From an uncultured bacterium (GTDB taxonomy: Bacteria; Bacteroidota; Bacteroidia; Sphingobacteriales; Sphingobacteriaceae), in the NCBI GenBank assembly GCA_903958995.1, contig CAJBVG010000190.1, positions 1 to 6,633 of the forward strand: a stretch of 6,633 nucleotides of DNA, written 5' to 3'. Made by a program: the position numbers and the translations under genes. Within the stretch, counting starts at the first letter, position 1; each line of letters opens with the position of its first letter. The notes under the pieces were generated by a model. That model was not told the origin of the DNA and did not search any database. It saw only the letters and a list, made by a program, of their open reading frames with translations. This document shows, piece by piece, positions 1 through 6,056 of this stretch.

Positions 1-381
1 AACAGTAACATTTTTAAAATTCCATATATTCCCAATGTATTTTTTTTGCTCATCAAAAATAGGCACATAATCTCTCATCAAAATGGTGCCGTCTTTCATC
101 AACAATTTTTCATTGCGTAAAATCTTTTCTCCATTTATTGCTTTGGATAATCCATTAATAAACTCCTCCTCGTCGATAAATAAATATTTATTAATAGATG
201 CCGCCGCTCCACAGTCGAACCCAACTAATTGCTCCGCTTTTAATGGCATTTGAAATAAATCACATATAGATTGATTTGCAAAACGAACAATACGATTCTC
301 ATCCTCTATTAATATAGAAGTCTCTAGACTGCTAAGCGCAGTATGTAATCGTGTAAGTTCCTCGTTCGAAATGGTTAACAT
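1..381 (-). CDS. PAS-domain sensor protein, probable histidine kinase (N-terminal part, cut by window edge)
   Basis: The reverse strand is open from an ATG at 381 to the window edge, giving the first 127 residues of a longer protein. It begins MLTISNEELTRLHTALSSLE, a short helical lead-in, and then reads as one PAS sensory domain from about residue 15 to 127. The PAS pattern is visible as ILIEDENRIVRFAN near the start, KDGTILMRDYVPIFDE in the central strands, and YIGNIWNFKNVT at the end, which matches the usual G-x-I-x-x-x-x-D/N-x-T close of the fold. No signal peptide or membrane segment is seen, so the visible part should be cytoplasmic. The gene starts 8 bp after the response regulator stop, so the two are probably co-transcribed. 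A histidine kinase C-terminus is inferred from that pairing. A diguanylate cyclase or plain PAS protein cannot be excluded because the rest lies outside the window. Confidence 0.8.
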   Translation of the reverse strand, partial: MLTISNEELTRLHTALSSLETSILIEDENRIVRFANQSICDLFQMPLKAEQLVGFDCGAAASINKYLFIDEEEFINGLSKAINGEKILRNEKLLMKDGTILMRDYVPIFDEQKKYIGNIWNFKNVTV

Positions 382-389
382 TTATATAC

Positions 390-1004
390 TTATTTAATCA
401 TTTTAGACATTAACTCTGCTTTAGACTTTACGCCTAATTTTAGATAGATATGTTTTAGATGTTGGTTAATAGTGAAGCTAGTTACAAATAAGCGATCAGC
501 AGCTTCATTATAGGTTAACCCTTCTGATAGAAGTTTAACTAACTCAAACTCGCGCTTAGTAAGCTTCTCTTTCATATCTTCAATAGGATCATGGCGGTAT
601 TCTGCAATTAAATGTTTAGCAGCATGAGGAGATATGGAAAAACCACCATCTAGTACAGATTCAATTCCTCGGTGAATTTCTGACATACTTACTGACTTTA
701 GTAAGTAACCATGTGCACCCTTCTTCAATAATTCTTTTACATAATCATTAGTATCATATGCAGTTAAGATGATGATAATTGATTTTGGAAATTTCTCTTT
801 TATTAAATGAAAACCTTCAACTGCCGACATTCCAACAAGATTAACATCTAACAAAATAACTCTGGGCTCTACTAAAGAGGTCTTAAGGACCTCTTCTATG
901 CTATCAAAAGTCCATAGAACCTCAAAACTACCAGTCATGGTTAAATAATCTACGTAATTATCACGCAGTGCTTTATTGTCTTCTATTAATGCAAGCTTAA
1001 TCAT
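390..1004 (-). CDS. Two-component response regulator, NarL/LuxR family (REC + HTH)
   Basis: This 204-residue protein has the standard two-domain layout. Residues 1-120 form a receiver domain with the acidic pair E8-D9, the probable phosphoacceptor D53 in LLDVNL, the switch threonine T81 in LTAYD, and the conserved lysine K103 in YLLKS. Residues about 147-203 form a LuxR-type helix-turn-helix: LTKREFELVKLLSEGLT, then the recognition helix around TINQHLKHIYLKLGVKSKAEL. It should be a DNA-binding regulator activated by phosphorylation, and the PAS protein starting 8 bp downstream is the likely partner kinase. The ATG at 1004 is the natural start because the REC domain begins immediately. There is no clear Shine-Dalgarno site, which is normal for Bacteroidetes. 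Upstream lies a 398-bp gap with paired repeats that could be its own control region. Target genes cannot be read from the sequence. Confidence 0.93.
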   Translation of the reverse strand: MIKLALIEDNKALRDNYVDYLTMTGSFEVLWTFDSIEEVLKTSLVEPRVILLDVNLVGMSAVEGFHLIKEKFPKSIIIILTAYDTNDYVKELLKKGAHGYLLKSVSMSEIHRGIESVLDGGFSISPHAAKHLIAEYRHDPIEDMKEKLTKREFELVKLLSEGLTYNEAADRLFVTSFTINQHLKHIYLKLGVKSKAELMSKMIK

Positions 1005-1072
1005 GTATCTATTTTAATTGAAAGTGAGAATTAAATTTTTATAGCCTTTAGTATTTATCAAATGCTACGTTA

Positions 1073-1117
1073 CAAAGGTGTTCAATAAGAAAGTGCAGCG
1101 TGCTACTCGATATAGTA
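1073..1117 (-). repeat. Left arm of 45-bp imperfect inverted repeat (facing the response regulator)
   Basis: By hand alignment with the reverse complement of 1341-1385, 31 of 45 positions match without gaps. The strongest blocks are a perfect 9-mer (GTGCTACTC, 1100-1108) and a perfect 7-mer at the outer end (CAAAGGT, 1073-1079). Read toward the regulator, the arm is GAGTAGCAC, 19 bp, then CACCTTTG. The latter resembles the TAnnTTTG -7 box with one mismatch, and the 9-mer sits where a -33 element would lie. The box ends 68 bp before the regulator ATG. It may be a promoter/operator or a terminal repeat of a decayed element. Confidence 0.6.
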
Positions 1118-1155
1118 TTTTTTAAAATAAATGTCTAAAAGAATGAGCCTGTTAC

Positions 1156-1290
1156 TACTAGTAATAACAAATGCTGTTAACCCCGGGGAAGGAAAGACAA
1201 TTCAAAAATAATCATTACTTCAATAGGGATATTCATGTAAGTACTAAAAAGGTAAATAAATCGAAATACTAGTAGAATCTAATACTAGTA
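1156..1290. repeat. Three copies of the 8-bp palindrome TACTAGTA
   Basis: Exact copies lie at 1156-1163, 1267-1274 and 1283-1290. The last two are 16 bp apart start to start, about one and a half helical turns, and the first is 111 bp upstream of the second. A perfect 8-bp palindrome three times in 135 bp suggests a dimeric protein binding site, although the AT-rich composition and the larger inverted repeat around it could also explain part of the recurrence. Confidence 0.5.
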
Positions 1291-1340
1291 AAAGTACTAA
1301 GTCGATTTTAAGGTACTTCAAGCAGTCATTTTGATAAGTC

Positions 1341-1385
1341 TACTGTAGTGAGTAGCACCCTGCCCTTGTATTAAAAGGACCTTTG
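1341..1385 (+). repeat. Right arm of 45-bp imperfect inverted repeat (facing the phosphoesterase)
   Basis: This is the partner of 1073-1117. It contains GAGTAGCAC (1350-1358), the shared CTGC and CTT blocks (1360-1363, 1365-1367) and ACCTTTG (1379-1385). The spacing from the 9-mer to GACCTTTG is again 19 bp. The ACCTTTG block ends 17 bp before the phosphoesterase ATG, so a transcript starting a few bases downstream would have a very short leader. Weaker similarity continues inward on both sides, with AGaCATTT/AGtCATTT at 1129-1136 and 1324-1331 and TACTAGTA further in, which suggests the duplicated segment was once about 90-100 bp per arm. Confidence 0.6.
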
Positions 1386-1402
1386 GGTATACAAAAATCG
1401 AA

Positions 1403-2401
1403 ATGAGATACTCAATAATTTTAATCGTCCTGTTATTAATGTCTATTGTTATTTTAGGTGCATTCACTACAGAAAAGCCATCTACAGATATAGAGTTATT
1501 AAACTATAATAGCCCGGAACAATTAGATGATTCATCTAAATTAAGCTTTGCTTTATTTAGCGATAACCAAGGCAGTTCTCCATATGATGATATCCATATG
1601 GCTAAGATGAACAAATGGATGAGTGAAGCAAAGGTATCTTTTGTAGTGGGTGTTGGTGATCATGTAATGCAACAAAACGGACGTAATTTCTTGCAATTCT
1701 TAATGAGAGATGCGTGGTGGTATAATAACTTCTATCCTACCATTGCAGATGCAGAAAATGCCTATTTCGGGAAATCACAAGCAGATTTAAATTCAGGAGG
1801 TAAACTATTAAACTTAATGAATTTCAAAAAGAGAGCAGGAGTTGAATTAAGAAAAAACAATTCAGAGTACTATGCTTTAAAAGAAGTGAATGGTTACAGA
1901 ATACATATTATCACATTACATTTCCCAGATCAACCAGCTAACGACAGCGCATTTAGTGCCGATTCAAAAGCATTTATGGTAAGTAAACTAAACAGTATTA
2001 CAAAATCTAAAAAGGATATTGTAATTGTTAATGCTCATTCGAGATTTGGATTTTGGATTGATAATTTAAATGCTGCACAGAAAAGTGTATTGATGAATAA
2101 AGCTGATTTAGTATTATCAGGAACAACTCATTACTTCGAAAAATACTTGTCGGATGCTAAAGCAGAAAACAAAAGAACTCCATTAATTATCAATTGTGGA
2201 TCTCCTGCTTATGCAAAATTCGGATCGCACAATGGTTATGTACAAGTAAATCTATTAAATAAAGACCAAGGCTTAGTTGCTCAGTATGTGAATTTAGATA
2301 AAGCAGAAAGAACATTAGCTACTGCTAAAGAAACTTATATCAAACACATCAATGGTAAAGTAAAAAGAGTAATGTTTAATAACTACTACGCAGCAAACTA
2401 A
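1403..2401 (+). CDS. Exported calcineurin-like metallophosphoesterase, divergent motifs
   Basis: The protein has 332 residues. Residues about 3-20 are a hydrophobic signal peptide or N-terminal anchor (SIILIVLLLMSIVILGA) without a lipobox cysteine, so it is probably periplasmic or membrane-tethered. The calcineurin-like order of motifs is recognisable: FSDNQ at 52-56 (motif I, D-x-Q in place of D-x-H), VGVGDHV at 82-88 (motif II, GD), TIADAENAYF at 113-122 where GNH(D/E) is expected, VNAHSRFG at 209-216 (the single histidine motif), and LSGTTHYF at 238-245 where GHxH is expected. INCGSPAY (263-270) fits the strand-turn that follows. Two motifs therefore lack usual ligands: the GNH histidine is absent and the first histidine of GHxH is a threonine. 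The reading frame is intact with normal composition, so it looks maintained. Substrate is unknown. It is divergent from the response regulator, and its stop overlaps the convergent TatD stop by 4 bp. Confidence 0.8.
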   Translation: MRYSIILIVLLLMSIVILGAFTTEKPSTDIELLNYNSPEQLDDSSKLSFALFSDNQGSSPYDDIHMAKMNKWMSEAKVSFVVGVGDHVMQQNGRNFLQFLMRDAWWYNNFYPTIADAENAYFGKSQADLNSGGKLLNLMNFKKRAGVELRKNNSEYYALKEVNGYRIHIITLHFPDQPANDSAFSADSKAFMVSKLNSITKSKKDIVIVNAHSRFGFWIDNLNAAQKSVLMNKADLVLSGTTHYFEKYLSDAKAENKRTPLIINCGSPAYAKFGSHNGYVQVNLLNKDQGLVAQYVNLDKAERTLATAKETYIKHINGKVKRVMFNNYYAAN

Positions 2402-3165
2402 ACACCAAATATCTTCACTGCATTTTCTGAAGTGATGTTGGCTACTTCAACTAAACTGCAATTCTTCACTTCCGATAGGCGCTCTGCAATGTGCATCAAA
2501 TAAGAACTTTCATTTGGTTTGCCACGATGAGGCACTGGTGATAAATAAGGAGAATCTGTTTCTAAAACAATGTATTTTAAATCGATATTTTTAATAGCCT
2601 CCGCAAGTCCTGAATTTTTATACGTAAGCACTCCACCAATTCCTAAGTAAAATCCTAAATCAATAATTTTATTTGCTTGTTCTTCAGAACCACTAAAGCA
2701 ATGAAAAATACCACGTAATAAATCATCATTTACTTCTTTCAGTATCTCATAGATTTCATCAAAGGCTTCTCTACAATGAATAACGATGGGCATCTTACGA
2801 TCTTTTGCCCATTGAATTTGCGTACGAAAGGCTAACTTTTGCTCTTCGATAAAGGTTTTATCCCAGTATAAATCCATTCCAATTTCTCCAATACCCACAA
2901 TATTTTTATGGTCGATGTATTGCTGAATGAAATTCAATTCTTCGAGGAAGTTTTCTTTTACCGAACAAGGATGCAAACCCATCATTGGGAAGCATTGTGT
3001 TGGGTAAAGTTCTGTTAAGGAGAATACATCTTTTACCGATTCGGAATCGATGTTAGGGAGGTAAAGTTTTTGAACTCTATTGGATTGAGCTCTATGCATC
3101 AATTCCCCGATTTGCTCGCGCATTTCGGGGATATATAGATGTGTGTGTGTATCTGATAAAAACAT
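2398..3165 (-). CDS. TatD-family metal-dependent hydrolase (DNase-like)
   Basis: At 255 residues this is the usual size for the TatD/YcfH/YabD group of the amidohydrolase superfamily, a TIM barrel with a divalent metal site and reported 3'-5' exonuclease activity in some members. The complete ligand set is visible: D5-T-H7-T-H9 at the N-terminus, GLHP at 63-66, GEIGMDLYWD at 93-102 with metal-binding E94, the histidine H130 in VIHCREA, H155 in IFHCFSGS, and D204 in LETDSPYLSP. It should be cytoplasmic because no signal sequence is present. Its ATG overlaps the stop of the upstream FKBP gene as TAATG, implying translational coupling. Its TAG stop overlaps the TAA of the convergent phosphoesterase, so no terminator fits between them. 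The exact TatD subgroup cannot be decided by eye, hence no symbol. Confidence 0.93.
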   Translation of the reverse strand: MFLSDTHTHLYIPEMREQIGELMHRAQSNRVQKLYLPNIDSESVKDVFSLTELYPTQCFPMMGLHPCSVKENFLEELNFIQQYIDHKNIVGIGEIGMDLYWDKTFIEEQKLAFRTQIQWAKDRKMPIVIHCREAFDEIYEILKEVNDDLLRGIFHCFSGSEEQANKIIDLGFYLGIGGVLTYKNSGLAEAIKNIDLKYIVLETDSPYLSPVPHRGKPNESSYLMHIAERLSEVKNCSLVEVANITSENAVKIFGV

Positions 3166-4022
3166 TATTGAACGCTAACCAACTCTACTTCGAAAGTTAG
3201 TGGAGCAAATGGAGGAATAACCCCTCCTGCACCGCGTGAACCGTATGCTAAGTTTGATGGAATAACTAATAAAGCTTTACCACCTACTTTAAGTAATGCA
3301 ATACCTTCATCCCAACCTGGTATAACCATTCCTTTTCCTAAAACAAATTCAATTGGATCATTACGATCTAATGAAGAATCGAATTTAGTTCCATCTAATA
3401 AACGACCAGTGTAATGTACTTTTACTGTTTTCCCTGCTTCTGCTTGCGCACCATCACCTGGAGTATTAATAACGTATTTCAAACCTGTTGGAGAAGTTTG
3501 AACTGTTAGATTATTATCTGCAATGTATTTATCAATTGCTACTGTTTCTTGCATGTTTTTTTCTTTTTGTAAATTAATTTCATCCGCTTTCATTACTTCT
3601 TCTGTAGTTACGCGTACTATTTTCACAGTAAATTTAAGATCCGAACCAGGTTTAATGAATTCTGGTTGTGGCATATTAAATGTTTTTTTAAACATAAAAT
3701 CTGCGTTGAACAAAAATGAAGCGCTGTCTTTCTCTGTTAATAAAATCAAGGCATCCATTAAGTCACCTTTAAAAGTAGGCTCAACCATTTTCAATGTTAA
3801 TGGACCACCCATTTTCCAACTATCAAATAAAACCGAATCTTTATCGGTAGCATATTTAATATTTGCAATAACAATGTTCCCTGCTTTAATGCGCTCGCCT
3901 TTATTGCCTTTAACAATAGAGTAACGAACACCTTTATCGGATTTTTTATATTTAACAGTTTCTGCAAATGTTAATGAACAAATGCATAATGCCATAAATA
4001 GGCCTATGATTTTCTTAGTCAT
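3165..4022 (-). CDS. Exported FKBP-type peptidyl-prolyl isomerase with two FKBP-like domains
   Basis: The protein has 285 residues with a signal peptide (about 1-20, ending SLTFA before ETV), so it should act in the periplasm or be secreted. Residues about 30-138 form a degenerate FKBP-like domain: DSVLFDS at 62-68 matches the Y-x-FDS region, but the conserved tryptophan position is D87 in FKGDLM. A charged helical linker (about 140-170) follows. Residues about 178-285 form a canonical FKBP domain with VHYTG (Y204), KFDSS (F214, D215), EFVLG (F226), VIPGWDEG (V233, I234, W237), LAYG (Y260) and TFEVEL (F277). These are the proline-isomerase pocket residues, so the C-terminal domain is probably active. 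It is the second gene of a three-gene unit, coupled by TAATG overlaps to both the upstream paralogue and the downstream TatD gene. Its paralogue has the same length and domain plan. Confidence 0.93.
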   Translation of the reverse strand: MTKKIIGLFMALCICSLTFAETVKYKKSDKGVRYSIVKGNKGERIKAGNIVIANIKYATDKDSVLFDSWKMGGPLTLKMVEPTFKGDLMDALILLTEKDSASFLFNADFMFKKTFNMPQPEFIKPGSDLKFTVKIVRVTTEEVMKADEINLQKEKNMQETVAIDKYIADNNLTVQTSPTGLKYVINTPGDGAQAEAGKTVKVHYTGRLLDGTKFDSSLDRNDPIEFVLGKGMVIPGWDEGIALLKVGGKALLVIPSNLAYGSRGAGGVIPPFAPLTFEVELVSVQ

Positions 4023-4879
4023 TATTTAGCTTTCTTAATGTTTACTAATTCAACATCAAATACTAATGTAGAGAATGCTGGAATTGGACCGTTAGCACTT
4101 GGACCATAACCTAAAGATGATGGACAAATTACAATTGCTTTTGTTCCTTTAGTGATAGTCAAGAATGCTTCGTCCCAACCTTTAATCACTACAGATTTTC
4201 CTACTGGGAATTCTAATGGTTTACCTGAATCTCTAGAAGAATCAAATTTGTTACCATCTAAGAAAGTTCCTGTGTAATGAACAACTACAGTATCTCCAAC
4301 TGATGCTTTTTCTGAACCACCTTGTTTAGTTACTTGGTATATTAAACCGCTAGCTGTTTTAGTAGTGTTTAGTTTTTTATCAGTTACATATTTTTCAATA
4401 TTTACAGATTCTAATGCCGATTGCTTCTCAGTCTCAGCTTTCATCTCTGATTCTAATTGATCTTTACTTTGAACTTTATCAACTTTAACAGTAAATGACA
4501 AATAGCTTCCTGCTCTAATAAATGCTGGGCGTGGGAAATTAAATGTTTTTTCAAATAATGAATCCGCGTTAATTAAGAATGTTGCTGAATCTTTTTCTGT
4601 TAACATTTTCAAACCACTCATTAAATCACCTTTGAAAGATTGTGGACCAACCATTAATTTAATTGCTTGTCCTGATTTGTAAGTATCGAATAATACAGAA
4701 TCTGAATCTGAACGATATACCATTTGTAAAGTAACGATATCACCTTCTTTAATTCTATCACCAGAATTATCCGTGTGAATTTGATATTGCAATCCATCTT
4801 CATTGGTTTTGAAACCATCTGAACATGCTTGAAACATTGATACTGCTACTGCAGCTGCGATTAATAATCTTCTTGTCAT
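4022..4879 (-). CDS. FKBP-type peptidyl-prolyl isomerase lipoprotein with two FKBP-like domains
   Basis: I start this gene at the ATG at 4879. A TTG 30 bp upstream is in frame but would put a lysine-rich stretch (RKIIKNKNK) before the signal peptide. The ATG also makes the protein 285 residues, equal to its paralogue. MTRRLLIAAAVAVSMFQAC looks like a lipoprotein signal with C19 as the lipidated cysteine (FQAC is a loose lipobox). Residues about 28-136 are a degenerate FKBP-like domain (DSVLFDT at 60-66, FKGDLM at 82-87, no pocket tryptophan). After a charged linker, residues about 177-285 form a canonical FKBP domain: VHYTG (Y202), KFDSS (F212, D213), EFPVG (F224), VIKGWDEA (W235), LGYG (Y258), VFDVEL (F274). 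It heads the FKBP-FKBP-TatD unit. A lipoprotein FKBP beside nrnA and ndk recalls the flavobacterial gliding gene gldI, but from memory GldI is smaller with one FKBP domain, so I do not assign that symbol. Confidence 0.9.
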   Translation of the reverse strand: MTRRLLIAAAVAVSMFQACSDGFKTNEDGLQYQIHTDNSGDRIKEGDIVTLQMVYRSDSDSVLFDTYKSGQAIKLMVGPQSFKGDLMSGLKMLTEKDSATFLINADSLFEKTFNFPRPAFIRAGSYLSFTVKVDKVQSKDQLESEMKAETEKQSALESVNIEKYVTDKKLNTTKTASGLIYQVTKQGGSEKASVGDTVVVHYTGTFLDGNKFDSSRDSGKPLEFPVGKSVVIKGWDEAFLTITKGTKAIVICPSSLGYGPSANGPIPAFSTLVFDVELVNIKKAK

Positions 4880-4921
4880 CTTATTTTTATTTTTTATAAT
4901 TTTTCTCAAATTTCATTAACA

Positions 4922-4960
4922 TGCGTCCGCTCACTTCGGCTCCGCTCAGTGACCGACGCA
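4922..4960. repeat. GC-rich REP-like imperfect palindrome
   Basis: An outer 6-bp stem TGCGTC/GACGCA (4922-4927 with 4955-4960) encloses a short asymmetric bulge, then a second stem TCACT/AGTGA (4931-4935 with 4948-4952) around a GC-rich loop. The CTTCGGCTCCGCTCAG core resembles the extragenic CTTCGAC...GCTCAG palindromes I know to be abundant in Bacteroidetes genomes. It lies 11 bp past the nrnA stop and 42 bp before the FKBP lipoprotein start. No T-run follows the stem directly, so a classic intrinsic terminator is not supported, though it could dampen read-through. Confidence 0.65.
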
Positions 4961-4971
4961 AAACACAAGTA

Positions 4972-5976
4972 TTACTCTGTTAGTAAATATTCAAATTCTG
5001 GAAGTACATCCAAAAATTTCTTTACTGTTTTTTCTAAACTCTCTGTCGACATACCTCCAGCTGCGTTTCTATGTCCGCCTCCTGAAAAATATTTCTTTGC
5101 AATTTCATTTGCAGGGAACTCTCCTTTTGAACGGAAAGATAACTTACAAATTGGCCCTCTATCAATTATCAACGCTGCTAATTTAATACCATGAATTGAC
5201 AATGCATAATTTACGATGCCTTCTGTATCTCCAGTTACTATGTTATATTCTTCTAACAAGGCATAATCTATAGCCATGTAGGCTGTATGTAATGATGGTA
5301 TTACAATCATTTTCTCCCCTAATACACGACCCAGGAATTTCAAACGATTCTCTGAATTGGTATCATAAATCAACTCGTGTATATGAGAATTATTTGCACC
5401 TGCATCAATTAAATCAGCAATAATACGATGAACATTAGCCGTTGTACTTGGGAAACGGAATGACCCAGAATCCGTCATGATGCCTGTATATAGGCAAGTA
5501 GCAACATCTTTATTGATATGACTTGTTAATTCTAATTCTACAATTAAACGATACACCATTTCAGCAGCAGCACACGAAGTAGTGTCCCAATACCTGAAGT
5601 CTTCAAAGCCTTCTGGTTCGAGATGATGATCGATCATTGCTTTTTTAGCAGATGATGCTCTAACAAGCTCCCCTAATTCGTTGATGCGGCTTAATGCATT
5701 AAAATCTACACAGAACACCCAATCTGCTTTGCTTACTAATTCAGCAGCTAGCTCAGGGTCTTTAGTAAAATCAATTACATCCGGGTGACCAGGCATCCAA
5801 TGTAAAAAGTATGGGTAATCGGTTGGTGTAACTACATGAACCTCGTGACCTAAAGAACACAAAAAGTGGTATAGACCTAAAGATGAACCCATTGCATCGC
5901 CATCTGGCTTATGATGCGTGGTAATTACTATCTTTTTGCTTTCTGATAATGCTAATCGAAGTTCGTTTACTGTCAT
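4972..5976 (-). CDS. nrnA: DHH/DHHA1 phosphoesterase, NrnA-type oligoribonuclease / pAp phosphatase
   Basis: The protein has 334 residues from the ATG at 5976, typical for NrnA-like enzymes, which degrade very short RNAs and dephosphorylate 3'-phosphoadenosine 5'-phosphate in the cytoplasm using Mn2+. All DHH motifs are present: THHKPDGDAMGSS (20-32; H21, D25, D27), VDFN (90-93; D91), MIDHHLEP (114-121; D116, H117, H118) and TDSGSFRF (168-175; D169). The C-terminal DHHA1 domain ends with SGGGHRNAAGG (298-308), the nucleic-acid-binding signature. An in-frame TTG at 6006 would add ten residues, but a TAGTTTTG -7 box (5995-6002) lies between it and the ATG, so the transcript should begin after the TTG. 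The gene is divergent from ndk and may read on into the FKBP unit across a 92-bp gap. The symbol is assigned from motifs and length. A related DHH function is possible. Confidence 0.9.
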   Translation of the reverse strand: MTVNELRLALSESKKIVITTHHKPDGDAMGSSLGLYHFLCSLGHEVHVVTPTDYPYFLHWMPGHPDVIDFTKDPELAAELVSKADWVFCVDFNALSRINELGELVRASSAKKAMIDHHLEPEGFEDFRYWDTTSCAAAEMVYRLIVELELTSHINKDVATCLYTGIMTDSGSFRFPSTTANVHRIIADLIDAGANNSHIHELIYDTNSENRLKFLGRVLGEKMIVIPSLHTAYMAIDYALLEEYNIVTGDTEGIVNYALSIHGIKLAALIIDRGPICKLSFRSKGEFPANEIAKKYFSGGGHRNAAGGMSTESLEKTVKKFLDVLPEFEYLLTE

Positions 5977-5994
5977 TTCTTTATTGAAGAGAGG

Positions 5995-6028
5995 CAAAAC
6001 TATCAATTTTTTTATAAAAACTGTTCAA
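5995..6028 (-). promoter_or_regulatory. Putative Bacteroidetes-type promoter of nrnA
   Basis: On the minus strand TAGTTTTG (5995-6002) is an exact match to the TAnnTTTG -7 consensus of the Bacteroidetes primary sigma factor. A TTG at 6026-6028 lies 23 bp upstream, slightly farther than the usual -33 spacing. Transcription would begin just downstream, leaving a leader of roughly 10-15 bases before the ATG at 5976. Confidence 0.55.
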
Positions 6029-6056
6029 TTAACAATAGCTTAATCACCATGTAACG

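Larger units (their letters stand above)
1005..1402. other. Divergent intergenic region (398 bp) without a supportable gene
   Basis: I found no convincing coding frame or RNA gene here. What it holds is structure. Long imperfect inverted repeats lie near both ends (1073-1117 and 1341-1385). Inside are three copies of TACTAGTA (1156-1163, 1267-1274, 1283-1290), two copies of AGTACTAA (1240-1247 and 1293-1300) and a GC-only palindrome CCCCGGGG (1181-1188) that stands out in AT-rich DNA. A minus-strand TATTTTTG (1203-1210) matches the Bacteroidetes -7 consensus but has no partner -33 element at normal distance. The region separates the response regulator, read leftward, from the phosphoesterase, read rightward, so promoters for both are expected here. 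Confidence 0.7.

Noticed and set aside
1181..1188. CCCCGGGG as a terminator or operator
   Set aside because: It is an 8-bp palindrome without a loop or T-run and occurs once, so no function can be supported.
1203..1210. Minus-strand TATTTTTG as the response regulator promoter
   Set aside because: It matches the -7 consensus, but no TTG lies at normal distance and it is about 200 bp from the start codon. In AT-rich DNA such matches arise by chance.
1005..1402. Small RNA or riboswitch in the divergent gap
   Set aside because: No recognisable conserved RNA fold or isolated promoter-terminator pair was found. The long inverted arms are too far apart and too mismatched to argue for one.
3523..3924. 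Plus-strand open frame of 133 codons
   Set aside because: It lies wholly inside the well-supported minus-strand FKBP gene, has no recognisable domain and is a composition shadow.
4880..4909. TTG-initiated ten-residue extension of the FKBP lipoprotein
   Set aside because: It would put RKIIKNKNK before a good signal peptide, and the ATG start gives the same length as the paralogue.
4949..5194. Plus-strand open frame of 81 codons
   Set aside because: It overlaps the DHHA1 end of nrnA on the opposite strand, begins within the REP-like palindrome and shows no family features.
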